DNA of 64,000 bases, taken from Branchiostoma floridae (taxonomy: Eukaryota; Chordata; Leptocardii; Amphioxiformes; Branchiostomatidae). A program made the position numbers and the translations under genes. Every line of letters starts with the position of its first letter. Within the stretch, counting starts at the first letter, position 1. The stretch is taken from assembly GCF_000003815.2 (NCBI RefSeq), contig NC_049981.1, positions 10,021,735 to 10,085,734 on the forward strand. Direction: 5' to 3'. Below the pieces are notes generated by a model that was not told the origin of the DNA, ran no database searches, and saw nothing but the letters and a program-made list of their open reading frames with translations. Shown here piece after piece: positions 1 to 11,959 of the stretch.

Positions 1-480
1 AAAAGATCCAAAAGCTGTTGTCCAGACCATGTCAATGACAGACTTGCTACATAAGAAATCGTTTTGCTTGTCTGCGAATAGTTGCGACGTATATGTCAGA
101 TCACACAAGCCATTGAGCTGTTGATAAAACTTTGTTGACTTCCAAGAAGCTTTTGAAGGTTTTAGCCCTACGGCATGTCATTGGCAAAAACTTATACCAT
201 GCTACTGTTGTGTCTTAAATCATAAAAGGTCACAGTGAACGTTGTCCGCCTGATGAATCAACACAAGTGTATTATTTACTCGCCCACAAGTGACTGATAT
301 TTTTATGTTCTTAAAACTGTGTTGACTTGCCAAAAGCTTTTGAAAGCTGTTGCCTCAGGGCATGTCATTGACAGAAGTTACATCTCGCTATTGTGCTTTA
401 AATTACAGGAGGGCACCGAGAACATTGTCCGCCTGCTGAAACCACACCAGCGCATTGTGTACTCATCCACCGGGTCATGC
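1..480 (+). repeat. degenerate tandem duplication of an intron/exon border
   Basis: Three diverged copies of one segment lie head to tail: a partial copy at about 1-60, a second at about 125-290, and a third at about 313-480 that contains the functional splice acceptor and the start of the epimerase exon. Shared landmarks are the GCATGTCATTG block (172 and 360) and the GTCCGCCTG block (243 and 426). The upstream copies have lost the acceptor: the middle copy reads AAATCATAAAAGG where the functional copy reads AAATTACAGGAGG. They therefore look like intronic relics of the exon edge. No other gene is seen in 1-408. Confidence 0.75.
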
Positions 481-1053
481 TACGGCGCGGTGGAGGGGAT
501 CTGCACCGAGGACACGCCCATCAGCCCGCTGACGCTCTACGGGGAGACCAAGGCAGCTGGGGAGAAGGCCGTCATGGGCGCCGGAGGAGTGGCGCTCCGC
601 CTGGCGACAGTCTTCGGGGCCTCCCCTCGGCTGCGTCTCGACCTGCTCGTCAACGACCTGACCTACAAGGCGCTGAGCGGACACCACTTCGCGCTCTACC
701 AAGCCTCCTTCCGCCGTACCTTCCTGCACATCAAAGACGCCGCCATGGCCTTCGCCTTCGTCCTTAGGAACTACGAAAAGATGTCCGGCCAGGCCTATAA
801 CGTTGGTTCTGAAACCATGAACCTGACAAAGGCTGAGCTGGCCAAAAAGATCCAGGAGTTCATTCCTGAGTGTGTGATCACCTTGTCAGATGAGGGTGAG
901 GATAAGGATAAGCGAGATTATGAAGTGTCCTATGCTAAGCTCCGCTCGCTAGGCTACAATACAACCCTCACTGTGGATGATGGGATCCGCGAGCTTGTGA
1001 AGGTCATGCCCTTCCTGTCAGACAGGGAGCTCCGCACATGTTCCAATGTTTAG
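409..1053 (+). CDS. NAD-dependent epimerase/dehydratase (extended SDR), terminal exon
   Basis: This is the last coding exon, 214 codons plus stop, of an extended short-chain dehydrogenase/reductase that would act on a nucleotide-sugar or similar substrate with NAD(P). It opens after the acceptor AATTACAG at 401-408, in phase 0, and ends at TAG 1051-1053. Visible family features are the serine/threonine strand '[10 protein letters not shown]', the catalytic YxxxK as '[10 protein letters not shown]', the 'LRLATVFG' segment, '[12 protein letters not shown]' and '[16 protein letters not shown]' of the substrate-binding half. The N-terminal Rossmann GxxGxxG part must lie upstream of the window. 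The sequence is GC-rich compared with its flanks, as expected of coding DNA. The exact substrate cannot be told. An open frame upstream of 409 is intron read-through. Other long frames inside 475-767 are shadows. Confidence 0.85.
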   Translation, partial: EGTENIVRLLKPHQRIVYSSTGSCYGAVEGICTEDTPISPLTLYGETKAAGEKAVMGAGGVALRLATVFGASPRLRLDLLVNDLTYKALSGHHFALYQASFRRTFLHIKDAAMAFAFVLRNYEKMSGQAYNVGSETMNLTKAELAKKIQEFIPECVITLSDEGEDKDKRDYEVSYAKLRSLGYNTTLTVDDGIRELVKVMPFLSDRELRTCSNV

Positions 1054-1660
1054 GTCTATAGCCAATATTGGGCTCGCTTCTTGGGAGCGTCGACAAAAAT
1101 TGTAACCATTTGTAACACATTTGTAACACATTGTACGAGTGTACCTCATTTTTAGTTCCCCCAGTCAGTATTAGAAAATTACATTTTTTTGTCTCCTGTG
1201 ATATGGCTTGTAAAGCATTACAGTTAAAATCAATACTGATATTGATATGTATTTTTATGTATTTGTATACGTAGCTGATTTAGAACAAAATCAAAGTTGT
1301 CGCAGTGTAGTAGGTTGGGATGGTTTCAACTATCAAGGCGAGGACATGTAGACAATTGAAATAAACGTTTAATGTATTTTGGACATTGGAATGGAATGGA
1401 TTAAATTCTAGTACATATGATTTTGTGTTATACGTGAAATCGCATGTATTTTGGTGGTATCATCATTTGATAATTTGAACATCAATGTACGGAATTGTAT
1501 CTAGATTTAGCTTGTGTAAGTAGGTAGATGTAAATACTTCATTGTGTTGGGCACTTACATAAATCTACAAATCACACAGTACTATATTGATGTATCATTA
1601 TAACTTTGTATCATGTGAAAGCAAAATAAAGCACAAGAATCAAATTTTCAATACCTGTCT
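1054..1660 (+). terminator. 3'UTR and poly(A) signals of the epimerase gene
   Basis: AT-rich non-coding sequence follows the stop codon. Canonical AATAAA hexamers sit at 1359-1364 and 1625-1630. The second is followed by a T/G-rich stretch (TGTCTGTGAGTTG), which fits a cleavage site near 1645. Confidence 0.55.
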
Positions 1661-3165
1661 GTGAGTTGTTTATGTCATTATTAGAGGAGTTAGGGAGTGG
1701 CCTATAACGTAGTGTGTAATTACGTGATAATCTCCAGGCATACTTAAGGATTGACTCAGTGTTTTGAAAACATCTCGTGGCAGTACGTATTTCTTATAGT
1801 GCATCCTTAAAACTTCCACGGAAAAGGTAAAGATTTTTTTTTACAAATATACTACAAAATGTGGTACTGCTTTGTTGTATTTTAGTCTATTTTTTCACGA
1901 GATATTCCCATTATAAATGGATAGTGCAAATTCAATTTAGAACGTAGCAACACAGTCAACATACCACTTGTAGTGAGATACCCCTTTAGATGTCAAATTT
2001 GATTGATGTCTCGAGTCAAAGGTGTGACTAGGCTATTGTTTCGTTCAATTTCTAAGAAGGGAAGGAGAATCTACGTACTGGACATGTCTTATTCCTTGAG
2101 GCTGTTCTTAATCTATTTCTCTTCAAGATAAGACGTCATAAATCCATCACCACGTAAGCCCCTAAAGCAATTCATTGTCTCTTTCGGAGAAAGCTCCATA
2201 ATGTCTAAATCAACAAATTTCAACACTCGGGTATTTATTCGTGCAAATCAAAGAAAGATACAACACAACTTGTGACTGTAATTGCATCTAAGTTCGCGAG
2301 TATTTAATTTCGCGGTAGGAGTGTTTGCAGTGGTTTTAAGTTCCCGATTTAAGTCATATTGTATACTAGTAGTTAATAGAAACGCCAGCAAAAACTGAAT
2401 CTTCTAATATCTAACCTAAATGGAAAGAAAAGAGTCAGACAAGGGAAAGAAAAGATTGTTAATACTATTCATTTGTCATTGGCAAAGACATACCCTAAGA
2501 TCTACAACATGCAAATCATCTATTTCCGTGTCGTTCCATCTACAAACTGCACTTATAGTCACTATCCGCAAGAGGAGCTTCCGCACTGCTAGCACGCTCT
2601 GTACAACGGATTGGGTACCTCTGAATTAGCTCGCGACGGCCAGCAATGTACCTAAGAATATTCTTCAGTTATAAACACAATTCTCACCTAACTGACGTTT
2701 TTAAACACATTCTTTGGATTAATTGGACGAAAGGGAATTCATTGAGAACACACTTCTATGTACCATTCTTTCAAAATGATTTCCATTTTAATGAAGGGTG
2801 TGCCAACTTTGTGAGATAGTGCCTTGTAGATCAAAAGCTTTAGACGTGTTCTGAAGTGTGACTGGTTCTAAATAAGCGCCTAGCTTATGTGCTTATACAT
2901 ATCTATCAATACTAGCAATAACACTACGTGCCCGATAAGGGGTTGCTTTTGGCTTTTGACGCTTGAGACAGCGATAAGCAGACTTATGTAGGATTAATGG
3001 CTATATAATTATTGGCTCGACCATTTCTAGACGTACCTGGACATAATCTCGTAATAGATTATTATAATTAAAAACACCTGGAGTCAGATATGGAGGACTC
3101 ACTCCTCCACAAATAATGGGATTTACCGAATATCGTCAAATACATCCAGTAAATCTATAAACTAG

Positions 3166-3313
3166 TACTGTAAATGCATTTAAGTTCGCGGAGATTTAAT
3201 TTCGCGGTAGCACCATGCACTGTAGTCTCTTAATACCATAGAAAAATGTTCGCGGTGTTTTTAAATTCGCGGTGAAGCATTAAACCACCGCAAAAGTTTC
3301 TGCATTTACAGTA
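3166..3313. mobile_element. short MITE, TACTGTAAATGCA ends, TA-flanked
   Basis: This 148-bp element begins TACTGTAAATGCATTTAAG and ends GCATTTACAGTA, so the ends are inverted repeats. Inside it carries the family hallmarks 'TTCGCGG', 'TTTAATTTCGCGGTAG' and 'ACCACCGC'. TA at each edge is consistent with a TA target duplication. Related copies in this window are at 32119-32325, 43571-43775 and 49753-49964, with fragments near 2275, 10600 and 48021. Confidence 0.75.
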
Positions 3314-4265
3314 TACTAGTACCGTGTCACATTTGGCGAAAATCGATCGGACGACGATTCTGCGGCAATCACTTATGATAATAACTTTATTGCAGAACAT
3401 CTTTACAAGGTACAAAGTATGGCTTATATGTGACAAGGACGGTTGTCAGGTAAAAATACGCGCAACCCTCTGTCGATCTTAGATATGACCGATCTTCCAT
3501 CGATACGCCCGAAGATCGTGGATAATGTGACAGGGGTGTTACCAGATTTACCCTGTCATTTGTAATATGGGACATGTCAACCGTCAAATGTCATACATAT
3601 GACCTTCCAACAGTAATTCGAAAGCTGTGCCACTATCTTATATCTATTTCTAAGCCTTTAAGTAAGCATTGTGTGAAGAAAGGACACCATTCGACCTTCT
3701 CACAAGTAAAAGGGATATGTTTTTCATATAGTTGTTATATGTTACATATCACAAAAACAAGTAATTTTCTATCTAGAGTTCTAACTAGCAAGATATATAT
3801 TTCTCGATATTCAATCCATTGATAATAGGCAGATGTAAGATAATGATTGTGGATTCTATTCGACCCCAAAACAACAATGATACCGACAACATAATGATTG
3901 TCTTTGCAAAGTTATTAAAAACACCACTTATCATTATGGAAGATAACCAGAGATGAAATTTGCTACCATTATCTGGCAAATGCACAAAATGACAGGTATT
4001 TTAGATAATGACGGGTCTTTGGGCACCAGTTGTCTCTTTCAGTGCAGTCAGGTGTATGAAAATACTCTGTTCTGCAAGCACTGGATATCCTCACAATGGT
4101 CAGACGTATAATTAAGATTTTCCGCTCTATTTCCATACCATTATATAGCAGTAACCACCCATTGGGAAAGTTGCCTCTCAGGTGGCACTATCATACCGTA
4201 AAACTGCACAGAAGGAACACGGCATATAAGACTTTTAGAATAATCCGAGGTTTTACAAAGTCTTT

Positions 4266-4420
4266 TTATATGCGCGCGCGCGTGTGTGTGTGTACTTGTG
4301 TGAACGTGTATATATGTGTGTGTGTATGTGTAGGTGTGTGTCCGTGTGTGAATGTGCATGTGCGAACGTGTGTGTAGTACTACGTTCTTGCGTGTGTGTG
4401 CTCGCGTGCTGTGCGTTTTT
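4266..4420. repeat. GT/GC-rich microsatellite
   Basis: Alternating purine-pyrimidine DNA: GCGCGCGC runs into interrupted (GT)n with TGTATATATGTG patches and a second GTGTGTG block near 4390. Such tracts can adopt Z-DNA. Frames translated from it are artefacts. Confidence 0.8.
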
Positions 4421-4621
4421 GATGCCAGTTCTAATATTTTGACACACAGGCTGGATCCCGTTATTTGTCAAAGCGCCCCCTCCCGCCGATAATCACAGTT
4501 GTATACTTTCAAACGGGTTGCGAGCACTGACTCTTCCTCATGGTGCAAAGACGACCCCTACATTTTTTTCTTGATATTGCAAGTTTATCTCAATGAATCA
4601 CCGGAGACACTATGTGCTAAC

Positions 4622-4699
4622 CATAGCTCTTTTCACGGATACCGGGTGACCCTTGACCCAGGACGCCGCGCGGTGCATTATGGTCGCCCTGGGGGACAA
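4622..4699 (+). repeat. left terminal inverted repeat of the 12-kb transposon
   Basis: 78 bp from CATAGCTCTTTTCACGG to CCTGGGGGACAA, exactly complementary to 16531-16608. It is GC-rich in the middle (GACGCCGCGCGGTGC). Confidence 0.95.
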
Positions 4700-4755
4700 C
4701 TGCTTTCGCGCGAAACTTGAAAATTTCCTTCAGTCATAGCGCAAATCGGACGACA

Positions 4756-7559
4756 ATGGGGAAATCGGACCGATGTGTGGTTTTTGGGTGTAACAACGAC
4801 AGGCGCTATCCAGACAGGTATTTATTAGCTTAAATATTCAATATTCCAGTCATCGGTACCGGTACAAAACATTTTTTTCCCGTTGGACAGGTTACGAAAA
4901 ACCCGGAAGTGGGCCGGTCGATCGGATTTTGGACCGATGAGAAAATTAACAGATATCGGCAGGGGTTTACATGTTTTGGCGTTTTACCGGTTCAAGAAAA
5001 AACAAGAGCGAAGTAGAGTAGAGCTTATATTAATTTCTACCAAGTTTCTACAGTCAAACTTACGGAGACAGTTAGCATAATTTGTTTACATGCCGGAAGA
5101 CAGGATACGCCAACGAAAGTCGGATATTCCACCAAAACACTGTGAAACAGTCCTTTATAGCGAAATAGATCATTGTTTTGAGTATCACTTATTTACGAGT
5201 TTTCACAGATAATAAGGTCCTGGTTCAGGTCTATACCTGTAATGAATCTTCTGTACCAATATCGATTTTTCTCATTAGAATGTACAATATTCTTTACTGG
5301 GCAATCACTATTTTTTATAGCTGTCTTCTGTTTTTTCAACACATGTAATGCAGCAGAACATTAGGGTTCCTAAAGCTAACCCTGCTACCTGTATCATGTA
5401 TTTTGAAAGAAATAAAGCATCATGATTAAGAAATAAAAATGTTTTTGAACTGTTTCTTTCTTTGTTCATTTATTGCCCACGATTATGTTGATAATTATGA
5501 CAGTTTTTATCTAATATATGAAATAGCATCTTCAGTTCAGTTCAGTTCAGATCATCCTCAAGGAGGTGACACTGGTGTCTCCACTCGTTTCATCATAACA
5601 ATATATAAAGATTATTAAGATAAAATAAATATTTCCTTTGTAGAATGGTTGTGAAGGAACACGTGAGCCTTCTACAATTCTTCAAGTGCCCAACAGAGCA
5701 CAGGAAGACATGGGCCCGCCTTCTTCACAGAGAAGGCCTTGAAATGCTCTCGGAAAACCAGAAAGTGTGCAGTAACCACTTTGTGATTGGGAGGCCATCA
5801 GTGCAGTACCCACACCCAGCCCTCTACTTGCGCGGATATCATAGCACACCAACCCAAAACCTCTCAGTCATGGACTCCATGAGGGGGCCAATCACTGAGT
5901 CTGACGACACCTACATGCACACCAGAAGAGGTATTATTTTAGCATAAAGTGCAAGTAGAAAAAATAAATTGTTGAAAGTACTAAAAAAGACCATGATGAG
6001 CAAAGAAATAAATTGGGTGACAATGATGTTTGTTTGTTTGTGTTTGTTTATTTGCATATAATGTAAATGCTAATATGATTCATGCATCTAGATAGTGTTT
6101 CAATGCAATGATTTGAGATTTGCAGTGACAACAGATTCCTGTCTACATCCCTGAAGTAATTCTAGTTTGATTTTGAAAAATTTCGATTTCAACTGATCTC
6201 TTGTTGATGATTATATCATTCTCGTTTTGAGATATTTTCATTCCTATTCAAGGATCAGTGAAACGCAAGCTGCCAATGGAGAGAGTACAAAAACAAAAAA
6301 AAGGCACAAGACAAGATGATCCTGAACCCTACAATGACTTGGGCCGACGTGATAACACTGAAAATATTTCAGAACATGCTAGCACTGAATCTGAACAGAG
6401 TTGTTGTTACAGTAATGATCATTCCTATGCTGCGTCTAAGGAAGAGGCACAATCTCCAGTTCCTGATTCCTGTGAGTGTGTCAAGACTTGCAAATTATGC
6501 AAGCGAGCCTATAAGGACCTGCAACACAGAAATCAGGAACTCGAGACCGAAGTGAAGGAACTAAAAGAGGAACTAAAAACTGTCAAGGAAAGTGCAAAAA
6601 ACTCTAAGCAAGTCAGATATGACATTGAACAAATAAAGGACTCAGATACCAAAATGTCACTGCACACAGGTCTAACATATGCAATCTTCATGTGGGTATT
6701 CAACATAGTTGCATCCAAGTTACCAAACCTACAATATCACAAGGGTTCATCCTCTGCCACACCCAAGAGTTATCAGACGACAAACAAACAAAAACCAGGC
6801 CCAAAGCGTTTTTTGACTCCTCAAAATGAACTGTTAATGGTTCTCATGAAGTTGAGACAAAACTTTGTAGAAGACTTCCTGGCCCATCTTTTCTGCTGTA
6901 GTACTACTTTAGTTTCACAAATTTTGTCAACTTGGTTACCCTTGCTAGCTCTAGAATTGTCTCCATTAATCTACTGGCCCACACAGCATGAACTCAAGCT
7001 TTACTATCCGGATTGCTTCAAAAAGTACAAAAATGTCAGAGCAATTATAGATTGCACGGAAATTGAGGTTCAAAGGCCATCACTTGCCAAAGCAAATGGA
7101 CAGATTTTTTCAAACTACAAAAATAGGCCAACCTTAAAAGTATTGATAGCCTGTACACCTGCTGGTACAGTGTCCTTTGTGTCCAAAAGCGCAGGCGGAA
7201 AGATGAGTGACAAGGAAATTGTTTCCAGGTCGAATTTAGTTGAGGGTTTTGATTTTGGTGACACCCTCCTTGCTGACAGGGGTTTCAATATACAAGACTT
7301 ACTGCTGGATAAGGGGGTTACTTTAGTTATACCTCCCTTTCTAAAGAAGAAGAACCAGTTTGCAGAATCAGAGAACAGAAGAACCAAGAGTGTAGCTAAT
7401 GCTAGGATACATATAGAGAGAGTTATTGGTAGGATCAAACATTTCAAGGTGATGAAGGGGCCAATTCCCCTCAATATGAGAGATCTATTTGATAATGTAG
7501 TTATTGTAGTCTGTGCACTAACAAACTTACAACCAAAGATTGTTCCCCTGAAATGCTAA
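4756..7559 (+). CDS. THAP-domain DDE transposase (DDE_Tnp_4 type), 3 exons
   Basis: Coding exons are 4756-4817, 5644-5930 and 6253-7559 (551 codons plus stop). Phases agree at both junctions (CAG|GTATTT, TTTGTAG|A, GAG|GTATTA, TTCAAG|GA). Residues 1-85 form a THAP DNA-binding zinc finger: 'CVVFGC' in exon 1 supplies C-x4-C, then 'TWARLL' and 'VCSNHF' (C-x2-H) in exon 2. Residues ~190-215 are charged heptads ('NQELETEVKELKEELKTVKE'), probably a coiled coil. The C-terminal half is an IS4/Harbinger-like DDE nuclease with all three acidic positions visible: 'IIDCTEIEV', 'LLADRGFN' and 'HIERVIGRIKHFK'. It would bind the element ends and cut and join DNA in the nucleus. The start ATG is 57 bp inside the left repeat. 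No stops or frameshifts are seen, so the enzyme may be functional. It converges with the YqaJ gene, 720 bp apart. Confidence 0.88.
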
Positions 7560-8277
7560 TGTACCTGTAGAAAATATTTGAACGAAACATTGTAGAGTCG
7601 ATTCCGAGTCACCTTGAGGGTTTTGAAATAATATTTGTAGTGAGTTTGAACTATTCTAAGTAAACAGAAATAATGTATTTGATGTTAGAAATGTTTCTAA
7701 CATGTATGAACACTATAGAAAATATTTAGAACATTAAACAGAAGTTATAAATAGTTCTAAACAGTTACTTATCACAGTTAGAATATTATTAAGATTTCCA
7801 AAATGTTGGAACAAAAGGCAAGAAATACCCTCTTAGTAATGTGGAATTGACTCTATATGCTTCATTTGAATGAAATATTCTATATCCTCTCTATGTATTT
7901 CTCAATTGGTATGCACAATTCAAATTGTGGCTTGTCAGTACAGCCACACATAATATACTGTATGCCCACTTTGATAGCTTGTACCACAACATTCTAAGTG
8001 TGTACCATATTCCAGTAGTTTATGTAATGTTGACATTCTTACAAAGTTACGATGGAAAAAAAAAACATGTTAAAATGTTTACAAACATACAATTGAATGA
8101 AACAATGTATATACGCTTGAGCAGAGTTATTTTAACTCTCAATACTACAATATGTATAGCAGGACACATGCAGCAAACAGAAACAATGTACATGTATATC
8201 TACCATGTATGGTAAAGTGGGTTAATACAGCTATTCTACTGGAAATGTTAACTATGTATAAACAATGACAAGAATTT
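7560..8277. other. convergent 3' flanks between the two transposon genes
   Basis: AT-rich spacer between the transposase stop and the stop of the opposing YqaJ gene. It probably holds both 3'UTRs. The frame at 7925-8215 has no recognisable domain. Confidence 0.6.
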
Positions 8278-11200
8278 CTAGTCGTTGCTCATACATAGTT
8301 TACATTTCCATTTCAGCTTCTTTTTCTTCAGAAATGTCTCCTTTCCTGTGACATCAACACATATCCAATGAAACCAATCGTGGCAATAATCACAATAAAT
8401 ACTCATTTCTTCAAATCTTTCAGGTTCATCCTTACATTCTTTCTGACACACTTTGCAGATATACTCTGCTGCAGAAGATGTTTGGTCAAGTGTAATCACA
8501 GCAATGTTGGGCATGACTGTTTTCTTTACATTTTCATGAACAAGCTCTTCAACAATTACTTTCTGGAAAACAAGCAATGACTTGGAAATTACCTCCTCCA
8601 AGAACTCAGGATCAAGTCAAATCTCTTCCCAATGAAAGTTATTGTAAGCACAGGCTGTCTGGAGGGCAAAGTATCCACTGTCAGCCTGCAGACACAGTAG
8701 CTGTGCCTGTACTTGGTAATAATAGGAATGACACGCATTAAGTCTTTTCTTTCCTGTTGACGTTATGTCCAGACAGGTATCAGGCAATTCTGCAAACTTG
8801 TTAATTGACAGGTGTCTATTGGTGTAGGGGTTTTTGACTTCAAGTGGCCTGACTCCACAACATGTACATGTAATAACTGCATCAGGAGATGCTGATAAAA
8901 AAGGGTATTCAGCACACAGTACTGTGCCACAAGCATCTGCCCTCAGCTTCTTATGATGTCGCCGATTCAGCTTGACAAACTTGTCTACAGCAGATTTTTC
9001 ATTGTACTGTCCCCAGTATATTGCTGGTGCATATGGACGAGGACCATAATCCATAACTTTCTTCAGGAATGATGTGTTTTGTTCACTTACCGTTTCATCT
9101 GAACGAACCTTCCTTACTGCTTCGTACAAATTACTGGCAGTTATTCTCCCTTGTCTATATTTGAACCAACTATCTGATTGTGTCTGGTCTTTGGTGGTCT
9201 CTCTGATGATGTTAACTACTTCTTCTGATACAGGTGTTGTTGCTAGTTGGAACAGTTCTTGAGTACTGCTAGCCTCCTGTGCAATTTCTGGTAAAGTTTT
9301 TGGAAGATCTGGCATACAAATATATTCTGCATTGGTAACAACCTCTTCATTAACAACATGTTCAACATCGGGCATCTCAGACTCATTGCTGCCAAACTGT
9401 ACATAAGCCAATATCCCTGCACTACCATTTGTTGCCACCCTGAGTCCCTCTAAGTCCAGGTCCTGGAGAGTCTTGTCCTGTCTGTCCTCAACTGCCCTGG
9501 GATCATTGTTGTATCTTGTACGTTTTGTGTGGTTGCTGTCTTCTTCCAGTCCACAATCACCTGAACCATAAGTAATTTTCCATCAGCAAAAACTAAAAGA
9601 AGATTAGAGTTTACCAGAGAAATGTTCTGAAGTAAGACTATTGTTGCAGCCATAACTATTTGGTGTTTTTATCACCACTGCAACAAGTCATTCTATTCAT
9701 TACATATATATGTACTGTGATAACAATAACTACTGTGTAGTAAGGATCAGCCATAATGCATCATAAAACAATACTAGTACAGGTTTTATACAATAGAATT
9801 ATAGTAATTCATACAATACTTTATGTAACATTTCAATTTCCACAGGTTATAAAAGCAGTATTAGCTTTAAACTGTACCTTTGACTTTTCGGATGGTTATG
9901 TCCTTTACGAAGTCTGGCTTATGTGGCTTCTTCGATGGTGCATGCCAGGCTTGGACTTTCTCCGTCACTGCTTTGTTATCACCTCTGGCAACTGTTTCAA
10001 TAACAGTGTGACACAGCGCTGCAATGTGCTTGCAGGTCCCTTGAATACTAAAATTGAAAACAATCACAAATAGATTAGTCGAACCTGGTCATTGTACTGT
10101 GCTACTTAACTGAAGTAAGACTATTGTAACTTGTAATGTAAGACAACAAAAGGACTGATCAATGATAAACTTGTCAAGGTTTAGATTTCTAATAACACAA
10201 TGCGGAAAAAAAGTAGTATTACATACCCTCCAGGACAGGAACAGTAGCCATCAACAATGATGTTTCTTCTCTTGTGTACAATTATCCATGTGTCGTATGG
10301 AGGCAGTGAGACACTTGTCTCCCTGACAGCTTTGCAGCGGATGAAACAGTACGGGCTGTCCACGTGTACTCCATGGACTTGCAGATTGCACACGTGCCCA
10401 GAGAGGTGCAGACTTTTTCCGTCTCGCAGCGCCTCCTTTCCCGCTGTTTTGATGTTCATATCCTTGTTTTCTAAAATTGATATAGTGAGATACAGATATC
10501 AACACATAGCTGGTACTTAAAATAAGTTAAATTCTGTCCTTCCCTACAGATGTACTTTTCACATAAACTGCATGCCTGCGGTGCATTGAAAAATAATTAA
10601 CCCTGTAAATGGCATTTTCAGCAGCCAGCAGTACGACAGAGCAGATGCTAGACTATGTATACTACAGTGTATGGCACTTCTGCAACCTTTTAAAACCACC
10701 GTGAACACTCCACTTTCCCACTAGCAAGAAATTAAATCCCCACTATTATAATTTATATGCACCTTGCTGGATTACACAAAACGTTTGTCAAGCACACCAA
10801 CAATTACAAAATTAACATCATCATGCCATTGAAAAGCCTATGGTGCATTTACAACCTGTCAATATTAAAGATAAATAGTAATATCTTGTGGACACTTACC
10901 CAAATTATTAAGAACTCAACATATATGCATGAACTGCAGATGCTGAAAAATATATGGACAAAATGAACAGTCAGAACTTTGATGAACAGTTAGCACATGT
11001 AACACATTGTTATAGTTAGTAGTACTAGGTCAAACCAAGTCAAACCAAACAACGATGTAACAGGAATGTACTGAGAAAAAAAACAACAACAATAGATTGT
11101 GACGATTTTCTGCGTGACTCACTTCGCTCAAAGTAGTTTTCAACTCCAACTTGAAGTAGATCTGGAAGACCTGAGCCGTCAGACTCCCACCCTGCTGCCA

Positions 11201-11495
11201 AAGACGAAGAAGAAGGATTTGGTAACCTTATAAGGCCCCCATCCAAGATCAGTTTTTGCTCGATGTATCGGGTGTGGCCGGGGTCACTGATTCCCGATCC
11301 CTTTGGTAGAGACAAAAGCTGCGCCTTCTTGCAGAGACGAATAAGTTCATGTTTGTTTTTGTCACTTGATGGGACTTCTCGGTTCGACAGAAATAATTTT
11401 AACTCCTGTATATTCCACTTATCGAACTCAAGGTCGCCGTCGCACGTGTTACTGCCCAGATTTTGCACATGGGGGCGACCCTCACGGCCGGCCAT
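8278..11495 (-). pseudogene. SAP-SWIM-YqaJ nuclease-PHD protein of the transposon, one in-frame stop
   Basis: Exons in transcription order are 11495-11123, 10470-10227, 10047-9878 and 9560-8278, with matching phases and good donors (GTGAGT, GTATGT, GTACAG). Domains in order: a SAP-like DNA-binding motif ('WNIQELKLFLSNREV', 'HELIRLCKKAQLL'); a SWIM zinc finger split over exons 2-3 ('YCSCPGG' then 'CKHIAALCH'); a YqaJ/lambda-exonuclease-like PD-(D/E)xK nuclease ('WFKYRQGRITASNL', 'WGQYNEKSAVDKF', 'LSASPDAVI', 'PLEVKNP', 'YYYQVQAQL'); and a C-terminal PHD finger ('CKVCQKEC', 'YCDYCHDWFHWICVDV', 'WKCKLC'). A TGA at 8617-8619 interrupts the frame after codon 576, just before the PHD part. The frame then stays open for 112 codons to TAG at 8278. 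ATG 11493-11495 is chosen because upstream codons lack an ATG. It is either a slightly decayed gene or a shorter protein lacking the PHD finger. Confidence 0.82.
10590..10750. mobile_element. decayed copy of the TTCGCGGT-type MITE
   Basis: It contains 'CTGTAAATGGCATTTTCAGC', 'AAAACCACCGTGAACA' and 'GAAATTAAATCCCC', matching the interior of the 43571-43775 copy, but with lost ends. It lies in intron 1 of the YqaJ gene, so it was carried or acquired by the transposon. Confidence 0.5.
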
Positions 11496-11865
11496 ATTAT
11501 ATGTAAAGACTATCACCGTATTCCAGCCAACTTTTAAAACGTCGTGAGGATCTCTTGATGAGTTATATGGAGTTAAACTCTTCTTCCAGACGAGTTTGAA
11601 GACCTCGTGAAGATCACTTCGTGAAAACGGAATTTCTGGCGTCAAAACTTGAACACATTTCAGGGTTTGAGGATCTGTTTCCGAGCCCGAATACAGGAAA
11701 TACCATCACGGGTCTATATGGGGTTTTTGCAAGGCCCATATTTTTATTTCCGGTCACGCATTTGACTTCGCAGTTTGAGTTGACGGAACAGCGTTCAAAA
11801 GATGTTACCAGTAATACAGACATAATGCTCTACTCTTACAAATTATTTTGATAGTTTTTTTAGAT
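11496..11865 (-). promoter_or_regulatory. probable upstream region of the YqaJ gene
   Basis: GC-richer DNA just upstream of the minus-strand ATG. No clear TATA box is seen. A block here resembles DNA near the right end of the element in inverted orientation (see findings). Frames reading through it use non-ATG starts and are not supported. Confidence 0.35.
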
Positions 11866-11959
11866 ATAACTTGCACATGGGTCTGTATTAACCGGGTATG
11901 GCATCAACTGGGAACACATAGTTGTGTGGTCATTGTATATAAACAAGATAATACCATGT

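Larger units (their letters stand above)
1661..4621. other. intergenic region with MITE pieces and a GT microsatellite
   Basis: No exon-like frame with splice signals was found here. The stretch holds a partial TTCGCGGT-type MITE end (about 2275-2350), a complete copy (3166-3313) and a GT/GC-alternating microsatellite (about 4266-4420). Short frames at 2420-2629 and 4096-4377 have no family signature, and the latter is simply the GT repeat translated. Confidence 0.6.

Noticed and set aside
475-767. Alternative frames on both strands over the epimerase exon
   Set aside because: Shadows of a GC-rich coding exon; the chosen frame has the SDR motifs.
4141-4471. His/Thr-rich frames on the minus strand
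   Set aside because: Translations of the GT/GC microsatellite.
11496-11645. Longer N-terminus for the SAP-SWIM-YqaJ protein
   Set aside because: The extension lacks an ATG, starting at TTG, and shows no domain. ATG at 11493-11495 is a better start.
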